From assembly GCA_964578975.1 (NCBI GenBank), contig CAZOFA010000063.1, positions 1 through 13,941 of the forward strand: a stretch of 13,941 nucleotides of DNA, given 5' to 3'. Source of the stretch: CAYRUP01 sp964578975 (GTDB lineage Bacteria; Pseudomonadota; Gammaproteobacteria; DSM-16500). The translations under genes were made by a program, and so were the position numbers. Shown here piece by piece: positions 6,282-12,471 of this stretch (its first letter is position 1; the number at the start of each line of letters is the position of its first letter). Under the pieces are notes generated by a model that saw only the letters and a program-made list of their open reading frames with translations, was not told the DNA's origin and searched no databases.

Positions 6282-6373
6282 CCGTCAGTGCGAGCGAAGC
6301 GAAGCAATCCAGAAAGCATATTAAATTGAATAGTTTCTGGATTGCTTCGTCACTGTGTTCCTCGCAATGACGG
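6282..6373. repeat. Third palindromic repeat element (GTCAxTGCGAG...GAAGCAATCCAG family)
   Basis: Outer arms 6282-6294 and 6361-6373 are 13 bases complementary with one mismatch. Inner arms GAAGCAATCCAGAAA (6301-6315) and TTTCTGGATTGCTTC (6334-6348) are perfect over 15 bases. The non-matching bases between outer and inner arms differ in length on the two sides (6 and 12). It fills the gap between the convergent malate dehydrogenase and ZIP transporter genes. Elements of this sequence type occur as dispersed intergenic repeats in several intracellular proteobacteria; transcripts from either side would form a long hairpin. Confidence 0.85.
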
Positions 6374-6381
6374 CGTGGGAT

Positions 6382-7146
6382 TTAAGCCCAAACTGCCAAC
6401 ACGCCCATCACAATCAAACCAATGAGTAACGCACCAAACTCAATCAGACTTTCTTCTTCATGTTGTCGATCATGATGATTAATATGATGCAGAGTCGACA
6501 TATAAAGAAATGTTCCGGCCGCAAACGCATTAAAACATGCGGTGAACACTTGACTGCTGGTGGAATGCAAGACGTTTGTCAGTGACGCGCCAAATGCAAT
6601 GCCGAGTGGTGTCATCAAGGAAAATAAAATAATTAATAGGACGATGCGTTTTAAACTCATGTTGCTGCGATTGAGAATCACGGCGAGTGCAAAACTTTCT
6701 GAACTTTTGTGCGCGATGATGGCAAGAAAAATGACCGACGCGGTTGCGAGCGTGGTGTAAATGCCGAGCACTGCGCCTTCAATCAATGCATGAATAATGA
6801 GAATTAATGCCAGCATGTAGGATAATAACGAGGCGTGATTTTGTGTTGCGGCAAAATAATTCGATAATCTTTCCAGAAAAAGTAAAATTAAAAATCCGCC
6901 CGCACAAAAAAGTTCAGCGATGGGATAAGTGTGGCTGGGCAATATCGCGGAAAAATCTCTGATCGCATCTGGCAACATATGAAATAACGCGGCACCCAAA
7001 AAAATACCGCTGGCAAATGCATCCGCCAATTCTAATGGGCGATTATGTTGCGGCGCGGTGCGTAATTTAATGGGATAGATAATCACAATCACGGTGGTTA
7101 AAAAAATTAGAATCCCGGCGATGGCTTTGTAGTAGAGTAGAGTCAC
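6382..7146 (-). CDS. ZIP-family divalent metal transporter
   Basis: Inner-membrane metal importer (Zn/Fe/Mn class); 254 residues with about eight membrane segments. Family marks: TM2 FASGIFLGAALFHMLPDA (44-61), TM4 HALIEGAVLG with the metal-site histidine H119 (variant of the HxxxEG motif), and TM5 HKSSESFALAV (H146, E150), matching the paired HxxxE binuclear-metal motifs. TM7 AGTFLYMSTLHHINHHDRQHEEE runs straight into a histidine- and glutamate-rich loop (219-232). In most ZIPs the histidine-rich loop lies between TM3 and TM4, so its place before TM8 is unusual. The start is GTG with AGGAA about 11 bases upstream. I cannot assign the metal from sequence. Diverges from the M50 protease gene. 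Confidence 0.85.
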   Translation of the reverse strand: MTLLYYKAIAGILIFLTTVIVIIYPIKLRTAPQHNRPLELADAFASGIFLGAALFHMLPDAIRDFSAILPSHTYPIAELFCAGGFLILLFLERLSNYFAATQNHASLLSYMLALILIIHALIEGAVLGIYTTLATASVIFLAIIAHKSSESFALAVILNRSNMSLKRIVLLIILFSLMTPLGIAFGASLTNVLHSTSSQVFTACFNAFAAGTFLYMSTLHHINHHDRQHEEESLIEFGALLIGLIVMGVLAVWA

Positions 7147-7178
7147 TTTAATTTTTGTTCCTATTATTAATTTGCTTT

Positions 7179-7186
7179 ATCATAAT
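7179..7186. promoter_or_regulatory. Candidate shared -10 between the ZIP transporter and M50 protease genes
   Basis: CATAAT (7181-7186, plus) and TATGAT (7184-7179, minus) overlap in the 63-base divergent gap. Each leaves room for a short leader: GAGAG at 7197-7201 before the plus-strand ATG, AGGAA near 7163-7159 before the minus-strand GTG. No convincing -35 in either direction. Confidence 0.3.
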
Positions 7187-7209
7187 CCGAAATTACGAGA
7201 GAAAACATC

Positions 7210-7851
7210 ATGGACTTAACGATTATTCAAAATATCGCCATCTGGGCGTTGCCCGTTTTATTCGCGATTACTCTCCACGAAGTGGCGCACGGTTGGGTTG
7301 CGTCCTTTTTTGGCGATCAAACGGCGCGTCTTTCCGGGCGGCTGACCATTAATCCGATCAAACACATTGATTTAGTGGGCACCATTATTGTGCCCTTAGT
7401 GATGTTAATGGCAGGCGGGTTTATTTTTGGTTGGGCGAAACCGGTTCCGGTTGATCCGCGTAATCTGCGTCATCCACGCTACAACATGGCGGTAGTGGCG
7501 GCCGCGGGACCATTGGCTAATTTATTAATGGCGGTGTTTTGGGGTGGAATCATTAAACTCGGAATATATTTACCTCAGTGGTTTGGTGTACCGATGATGT
7601 ACATGGGCGAAGCCGGTATCCGAATCAATCTCGTTTTAGGCGTATTAAATTGTTTACCCATTCCACCGCTGGATGGCGGGCGCGTGCTCTACAATTTATT
7701 GCCCGGACGCATGGGATGGAATATGTCGCGGATAGAACCGTATGGATTCTTGATCGTCGTGTTACTCCTCATCAGTGGTATTTTGTCGTATCTCATCATG
7801 CCAGTGATGAGTTTGTTGAATGGGTGGATCGTGTTGTTATTTAATTTGTGA
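7210..7851 (+). CDS. Site-2-protease family (M50) membrane metalloprotease, YwhC-like minimal type
   Basis: Small integral-membrane zinc protease-like protein, 213 residues, about six membrane segments, no PDZ domain. The zinc motif is HEVAHG (H23, E24, H27), and the third ligand region is NCLPIPPLDGG (147-157, D155), both complete, so it should be active. Also typical are FGDQTARLSGRLTINPIKHID (near 34-54), GWAKPVPVDPRNLRHPRYNM and AAAGPLANLLMA. Members of this compact group are widespread in bacteria but their substrates are mostly unknown. GAGAG at 7197-7201 supports the ATG. The neighbours give no substrate hint; the convergent downstream gene encodes an exported lipoprotein. Confidence 0.92.
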   Translation: MDLTIIQNIAIWALPVLFAITLHEVAHGWVASFFGDQTARLSGRLTINPIKHIDLVGTIIVPLVMLMAGGFIFGWAKPVPVDPRNLRHPRYNMAVVAAAGPLANLLMAVFWGGIIKLGIYLPQWFGVPMMYMGEAGIRINLVLGVLNCLPIPPLDGGRVLYNLLPGRMGWNMSRIEPYGFLIVVLLLISGILSYLIMPVMSLLNGWIVLLFNL

Positions 7852-7867
7852 TAATAATTTTTATCAC
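7848..7867. terminator. Short symmetric hairpin between the convergent M50 and lipoprotein genes
   Basis: GTGATAA (7848-7854) and TTATCAC (7861-7867) form a perfect 7-bp stem with a 6-base loop. Both stop codons lie in the arms (TGA at 7849-7851 and, on the minus strand, 7866-7864), and the stop-to-stop gap is only 12 bases. The stem is AT-rich and no long U-run follows, so this is at best a weak bidirectional terminator. Confidence 0.3.
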
Positions 7868-9096
7868 TTATGAATTGTCGGACCGCGCATCATGATAAAC
7901 GTAGACGCAGGTGGTACCGGTAATATTGTGTCACCGCCAAAAACAGGCACAACATTGCCATTGCCAGAGGTGGTGATTGATGTTGCGGGTGAGCCGAAAT
8001 AATAAATACTGCTATTGTCGCGCGCGGATGCGAATAGTTTTGAGAGCACCGTAATATTGCCGTGTGAATTACCGCTCGTGCGAATGTAAACATGATCGCC
8101 ACGTAAATATTGACCTTCTAGACGTGCATTATCAGCGAGATCAATATCAAGTGATGTCGCGCTGCCAGCCAGTCCGACGCGAGCAGAATCGCGTTCAGTA
8201 ATACAAGCGCCATTGCTGTTCACCCAATACATAAAGACACCGGCGTAATTGACGGCGGTCAATTTTTTCAAATTCGCATAACCGGCAATGGTGGTGATAC
8301 CGCCGGTCGCATCGATCGTGAGCGCATTGCTATCGGCACCAATCACACTCACCATACCGCGGCCGTCATGTTGAATCGAACGAATCCCAATTCGGCCAGC
8401 GACTTTCACATCGCCATTGCCCCAGTCGTTAATATCCAGAGTCGGCGTAAAAACACCGAGGACAGCGACGGAGCCTGGTCCTGTGTTAGTGACTTTTAAC
8501 AGACGCATCGCACCATTCAATAACGTTTCGCAGGCATTGCTGGACTCGATCACTAATCCCTTGCTTCTGATATTGCGTCCTTCAACCATGGCGTTACCTG
8601 CCACTTTTAAATTTTGTAAGTGGTGGACATTGATCCGCACAATCACATTGCGTAAATCGCTTATGCGCGTGGGTTGATCAACGATTTGGGAAACATAAAC
8701 GGTGTTACCTGACACTTGCACAGAGGTTTGTCGCACGGCATCATTTGGCCCCAGTACAAACACACTGTTGTGCTCTTGATCACCTGAAATTTGCACCTGG
8801 AAATAACCATCGACCGAAACACTCGTAAATTGCGGCACTTTTACCGCCATGATCGTCATGGCCGATTCATTAGGCGCTTTATTGGCAGCTTGTTCAGTTT
8901 GAGTGGGTTGACCGGTGAAAAACCAACGATCCGCATTGCGGGTCCAAATCATTGGGTTGAGATTAATACGGCTAATCCAGCTTTCATTCAATGTGTTGCA
9001 ATCGACTTGGGAGTTATAACGGGATGTATGAGAGCAAGCAGTAAAAAGTGCTGTGGCACTGATTAAGATGATTGCAAACAAGTTGTGTTTTTTCAT
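7864..9096 (-). CDS. Exported lipoprotein with a GIN-type (DUF2807) beta-helical domain
   Basis: Probable lipoprotein of 410 residues. MKKHNLFAIILISATALFTAC is a lipoprotein-like signal with the cysteine at residue 21 (Phe at -3 makes the lipobox slightly atypical). From about residue 89 the chain begins VPQFTSVSVDGYFQVQISGD, the usual opening of the putative autotransporter head GIN domain, and continues as repeated short strands with Gly-Asn turns (VAGNAMVEGRNI, ISGNTVYV-like, GNGDVKVAGRI, DNARLEGQYL, TSGNSHGNITV, TSGNGNVV) typical of a right-handed beta-helix. There is no autotransporter barrel, so it is a lipid-anchored or periplasmic protein. GAGGA just before the ATG is a good ribosome binding site. 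Function unknown; GIN proteins are best known from Bacteroidetes but occur in gammaproteobacteria. Confidence 0.75.
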   Translation of the reverse strand: MKKHNLFAIILISATALFTACSHTSRYNSQVDCNTLNESWISRINLNPMIWTRNADRWFFTGQPTQTEQAANKAPNESAMTIMAVKVPQFTSVSVDGYFQVQISGDQEHNSVFVLGPNDAVRQTSVQVSGNTVYVSQIVDQPTRISDLRNVIVRINVHHLQNLKVAGNAMVEGRNIRSKGLVIESSNACETLLNGAMRLLKVTNTGPGSVAVLGVFTPTLDINDWGNGDVKVAGRIGIRSIQHDGRGMVSVIGADSNALTIDATGGITTIAGYANLKKLTAVNYAGVFMYWVNSNGACITERDSARVGLAGSATSLDIDLADNARLEGQYLRGDHVYIRTSGNSHGNITVLSKLFASARDNSSIYYFGSPATSITTSGNGNVVPVFGGDTILPVPPASTFIMMRGPTIHK

Positions 9097-9159
9097 AGTT
9101 CCTCAAGGCCTAAACACACTTTGATTTATAGGAAAATGTATCATAAGATGGGCTGTTTG

Positions 9160-9175
9160 TATAATAAATGAGGAG
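9160..9175 (+). promoter_or_regulatory. -10 element and strong ribosome binding site of the 132-residue ORF
   Basis: TATAAT (9160-9165) and AGGAG (9171-9175), the latter seven bases before ATG 9183. The two are so close that a start about 7 bases after the -10 would fall within the ribosome binding site, so either the transcript leader is extremely short or the real promoter lies upstream. On the other strand TATAAA (9130-9125) is a possible -10 for the lipoprotein gene. Confidence 0.3.
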
Positions 9176-9182
9176 ATAGAGA

Positions 9183-9581
9183 ATGCTTACACGCGAAGAA
9201 ATCGATAATAAATTACAACAAAACAAGACAATGTTGATGACTGAATATGCAGATATCCTTTTAGAGGCCAGAGGTTCCTATAGACAAGGTAAAGTTGCGT
9301 TATCCCTTTTTAAATTTAAATCTTTTCCAGCTGTTGACGACGTGATTGCTAATAAAAGATCTCTTTGCCTTTGGTATGAGCAACTATCTAAACTTCTTAA
9401 TGGACCAGGCGGAGATGATACGAAATCGATGAAATTTAATGTGTTGAAAGCGCTCTTCAAGATTAAGGAGCAATACACTAAAGCGCAAGCACAAGCGCTT
9501 ATCAATACCACAAAAACGGCATTAGCTGAGCTTCCAGAAATGGTTCAGTTAAGAAAAGCTCGTTCAAATACACTGGTGTAA
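9183..9581 (+). CDS. Hypothetical protein, 132 residues, helical and soluble
   Basis: I do not recognise this protein. It starts at ATG with AGGAG seven bases upstream, the best-looking ribosome binding site in this part of the window, which supports it as a real gene. The sequence is highly charged and predicted mostly helical: LTREEIDNKLQQNKTMLMTE, a basic middle (SYRQGKVALSLFKFKSF), then a glycine break (LNGPGGDD) and a second helical part with KAQAQALINTTKTALAELPEMVQ. No signal peptide, membrane segment, metal motif or enzyme motif is visible. Its 3' end overlaps the convergent TPR-methyltransferase gene by 18 bases. With a lipoprotein gene divergent on its left, it stands alone; it may be lineage-restricted. 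A secreted effector is possible in such bacteria but nothing in the sequence shows it. Confidence 0.65.
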   Translation: MLTREEIDNKLQQNKTMLMTEYADILLEARGSYRQGKVALSLFKFKSFPAVDDVIANKRSLCLWYEQLSKLLNGPGGDDTKSMKFNVLKALFKIKEQYTKAQAQALINTTKTALAELPEMVQLRKARSNTLV

Positions 9582-11165
9582 AACATAAACATGTCCATGG
9601 ACGGGCTCATTGTTTTGCATACGCGTTTCAACCACGACATAATGCGCAATCTTGAAATGATTTTGTTGTGCAAGTGAATCTAAATATTTTTTCTGGTGTG
9701 CAAAGCGCCCCGATTGATTCATTTGAAAATCATCTTGTTCAGAAATTTCCGCATTAAAAATAAACCAACCTTTCTCACGCAACGCATTCCTCGCATGTTG
9801 AAACAGAGTGGTTAACTCACCCATATACACTAAAACATCACCCGCTAAAATTAAATCATACGCTGCTGTTTTGTCAGCTAAAAACGAAGTGAGTTCATGA
9901 CAAATGAGATGATCATAAATATTTTTTTCAACAGCAACTTCCAGCATTTTTTCCGATAGATCAACACCGGTTAATGATTTTGCAAACGGCTTAAATGGAA
10001 TACCGCATAAACCTGTCCCACAACCTAAATCGAGAATATCCAATTGATGAGGATGAAGCGTCGTGACTTTTTGTAGCGCTGCAAACAAATGTGCTGGCAC
10101 TTGATAATCCAGTGCAGTTAACAAATGCGGTTCATAGTGATCTGCATACGCATCAAATAACGATTTCACATAATCCGGGGGTGCGGATAACAAACGTTTA
10201 TTTTGTGCGAGCATCGTGACGGTGTAGCTCAAGGCTTCGTTCTCCGGTTGCAAACGTTGCGCTTGTTGAAAATGTTGTAACGCAAAAGCAGGATGTTGTT
10301 TTGCTAAAAACGCCACGCCTAAATTATTATGCGCGGCAAACAAATCAGGATTGATGCGCACCACGTGTTGATAATGTTGAATTGCACTATCAATATGTCC
10401 TTGTTGCATATTGATGACACCTAAATTAAAAAGAATTTGTGTATCGTCCGGTTTCAGTTCGAGTGCTTTTAAATAATGGTTTTTCGCTTCATTTAACGCA
10501 CCTTTTTTCAAATAACAGGTGGCGATATTACATTGCGTTTCGAGATGATAGGGATGTGATTCTTCAATGACTAAAAATTCGCGCAATGCATCACTCAATT
10601 TATCCAACATCATCCACAAACACGCTAAATGAAAACGCGCTGCAAAATGCTCGGGGGCTTTTTTCAATAATGTTTGATAGGTTTCGATGGCTTCATCAAA
10701 TTTATTTTGTTTCGCCAATGCAAGACCCAAGTTATAATACGCGTCGATATACTCTGGCGCTTTTTGAAGGACAGTGCGATAAGTTTGGATCGCTTCCGCA
10801 AATTTTGCTTGGTTGTAATAGACCGTGCCTAAATTATTAATGGCCGGCACATAATCCGGATGCGCTTGGATCGTCGTTTGTAAGAGAGTAGCTGCTTGGC
10901 TAAATAAACCTTGCAGTTTTAGCACATTGGCAAGATGTAGCGGCAGCGTGGGATCATTCGGTTGATATTTTATCGCAGTTTGTAACGTCTCGATTGCTTC
11001 AGCGAAATTTTCTTGCTGCGCGTACAGAATTCCTAACGCATGCAGTGTTTCAACTGCGCGCGGATTGTTGCGCAAAATCGCAAGATAACCCGCTTTTGCT
11101 TCATCCAGCTGACCGGATTGATGAAGTGCTTGAACGGCTCCAAAATCGAGATTTTTTTTCTTCAT
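9564..11165 (-). CDS. Tetratricopeptide-repeat protein with C-terminal SAM-dependent methyltransferase domain
   Basis: A 533-residue cytosolic fusion. Residues about 7-310 hold nine consecutive 34-residue TPRs (for example AINNLGTVYYNQAKFAEAIQTYRTVLQKAPEY and AYYNLGLALAKQNKFDEAIETYQTLLKKAP, shown in part as NLGxxxxxQxKFxEAI). A linker, VKSLFDAYADHYEPHL (about 333-348), is the hallmark of the TPR-linked predicted methyltransferase group, and a class-I methyltransferase follows with motif I LDLGCGTGLCG (378-388), the acidic motif II residue in TGVDLSEKML, and AGDVLVYMGEL further on. The TPR part should dock the substrate; the substrate is unknown. The start at 11165 is fixed by AAGGTGA (11180-11173 region, minus strand); the frame continues 30 codons upstream into aroA without support. 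An A8 run lies at codons 2-5. Diverges from aroA with a 37-base gap. Confidence 0.88.
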   Translation of the reverse strand: MKKKNLDFGAVQALHQSGQLDEAKAGYLAILRNNPRAVETLHALGILYAQQENFAEAIETLQTAIKYQPNDPTLPLHLANVLKLQGLFSQAATLLQTTIQAHPDYVPAINNLGTVYYNQAKFAEAIQTYRTVLQKAPEYIDAYYNLGLALAKQNKFDEAIETYQTLLKKAPEHFAARFHLACLWMMLDKLSDALREFLVIEESHPYHLETQCNIATCYLKKGALNEAKNHYLKALELKPDDTQILFNLGVINMQQGHIDSAIQHYQHVVRINPDLFAAHNNLGVAFLAKQHPAFALQHFQQAQRLQPENEALSYTVTMLAQNKRLLSAPPDYVKSLFDAYADHYEPHLLTALDYQVPAHLFAALQKVTTLHPHQLDILDLGCGTGLCGIPFKPFAKSLTGVDLSEKMLEVAVEKNIYDHLICHELTSFLADKTAAYDLILAGDVLVYMGELTTLFQHARNALREKGWFIFNAEISEQDDFQMNQSGRFAHQKKYLDSLAQQNHFKIAHYVVVETRMQNNEPVHGHVYVLHQCI

Positions 11166-11173
11166 GGTATACT
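11165..11173 (+). promoter_or_regulatory. Extended -10 element for aroA
   Basis: TGGTATACT matches the extended -10 pattern TGn-TATAAT in all but one position and sits 29 bases before the aroA ATG at 11203, with GTAGGA (11186-11191) as ribosome binding site. It overlaps the start codon of the divergent TPR-methyltransferase gene. No -35 was found. Confidence 0.35.
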
Positions 11174-11202
11174 TGTCACCTTTGTGTAGGATTAATTCAA
11201 TC

Positions 11203-12471
11203 ATGATGCGGTCAATTAAAACAATCGATAAACCTATCGCAGCGAACATCAACATTCCTGGTTCAAAGAGTATAACAAATCGGGCTTTGTTGTTAGCAGC
11301 ACTTGCCGACGGTGTTTCTAATATTACGCAAATTTTACTGAGCGATGATACATTTGCGTTAATCGAAGCATTGGGTCAATTAGGTATTCTCATCGAATTG
11401 GATGCATCAAATCAACGTTGTGTGGTTCACGGATGTGCGGGGCGTTTTCCCAAAAATGAAGCCGCACTTTGGTGTGCTGATGCAGGCACGGTCGCACGTT
11501 TTTTATTGGCAGCCGCCGCATCATCACCGGGAAAATTTACGTTTGATGGATCTGATCATTTGCGCACGCGCCCCATTGAAATGTTGATCAAAACACTCGA
11601 GCGACAAGGCGCAAAATTTTTTCCCAAAAACGTGCAACGCATGCCTTTTGTGATAGAAGGTCGTGAAGGATTGCTTGGCGGAAAAATTGAGATTGATGGA
11701 TCGGAAAGCAGTCAATTTCTTTCAGCAATTCTGATGGTCGCACCGTTCGCCGAATCGCCGATGACAATCAAAACGCGTCAATTAGTGAGTGCATCGTTTG
11801 TGGATATGACAACGACGATGATGGGAGAATTTGGTGTGATGGTGCGTCGCTTAACGCAAGAACGATTTTCGATTCCGACACCACAGCGTTATGCCGCACG
11901 CAATTATGTCATCGAACCTGATCTCACCACCGCCTCCTATTTTTTTGCAGCGGCCGCCGTGACCGCAGGACACGTAACGATACAACCCATTGAAATAAAA
12001 TCCTCAAAACAAGGTGATATTAAGTTTGTTGCGATTTTAGAAAAAATGGGTTGTCGCATTCAAGAAAATGCGCAGGGTTTTTCCGTGCAGGGCCCGGCCG
12101 AATTGCGCGGCGTGAGTGTCGATATGCGTGATTGTTCCGATACTTTCATGACACTTGCCGCCGTCGCACCGTTTGCAAAAACACCGACTGCGATCACCAA
12201 TATTGGTCATACGCGATTACAAGAATCCAATCGTATTAGTGTCATGTGCCGTGAATTACAAAAAATTAATGTGCATGCGGAAGAAGGACCGGATTGGATT
12301 CGAATTCATCCGAGTGTGCCCAAAGCCGGAATCATTGATGCGCATGGCGATCATCGCATCGCCATGTCATTTTCAATTATTGGATTACGCGTGCCAGGCA
12401 TACAAATCAGTGGAGCAGAATGTGTTTCAAAAACCTGCCCTGAATTTTTCACTCTGTGGGATTTACTTTAG
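11203..12471 (+). CDS. aroA: 3-phosphoshikimate 1-carboxyvinyltransferase (EPSP synthase)
   Basis: Sixth step of the shikimate pathway: joins PEP to shikimate-3-phosphate; cytosolic. The ATG at 11203 gives 422 residues and puts the first active-site motif PGSKSITNRALLLAALADG at K22/S23/R27, the same numbering as E. coli AroA, which argues against the longer frame from 11164. Other catalytic positions are present: TRPIEML, ESSQFLSAILMVAPF, EPDLTTASYFFAAAA, RDCSDTFMTLAAVAPF, TRLQESNRI, DAHGDHRIAMSFS and SKTCPEFF. The loop that in E. coli reads NAGTAMRPL is DAGTVARFL (93-101): Asn becomes Asp and the glyphosate-linked proline (E. coli P101) becomes Phe. This, with the EPDLTTASYFF and RDCSDT blocks, marks it as a divergent non-class-I form. 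The 3' end overlaps the convergent pcnB by 23 bases. Confidence 0.93.
   Translation: MMRSIKTIDKPIAANINIPGSKSITNRALLLAALADGVSNITQILLSDDTFALIEALGQLGILIELDASNQRCVVHGCAGRFPKNEAALWCADAGTVARFLLAAAASSPGKFTFDGSDHLRTRPIEMLIKTLERQGAKFFPKNVQRMPFVIEGREGLLGGKIEIDGSESSQFLSAILMVAPFAESPMTIKTRQLVSASFVDMTTTMMGEFGVMVRRLTQERFSIPTPQRYAARNYVIEPDLTTASYFFAAAAVTAGHVTIQPIEIKSSKQGDIKFVAILEKMGCRIQENAQGFSVQGPAELRGVSVDMRDCSDTFMTLAAVAPFAKTPTAITNIGHTRLQESNRISVMCRELQKINVHAEEGPDWIRIHPSVPKAGIIDAHGDHRIAMSFSIIGLRVPGIQISGAECVSKTCPEFFTLWDLL

Noticed and set aside
3237..6373. CRISPR array
   Set aside because: The palindromes differ from each other and are not regularly spaced; no direct-repeat/spacer pattern exists.
8791..9066. 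Open frame on the plus strand opposite the GIN lipoprotein, and similar frames opposite hemW and pcnB
   Set aside because: They mirror well-supported genes, lack ribosome binding sites and show no domain-like sequence.
11164..11202. Longer aroA starting at 11164
   Set aside because: The start at 11203 reproduces E. coli active-site numbering (K22) and has GTAGGA upstream; the extension overlaps the promoter and the divergent start codon.
11166..11255. 30-residue N-terminal extension of the TPR-methyltransferase running into aroA
   Set aside because: A strong ribosome binding site precedes ATG 11165, and the extension is antisense to the conserved aroA start.
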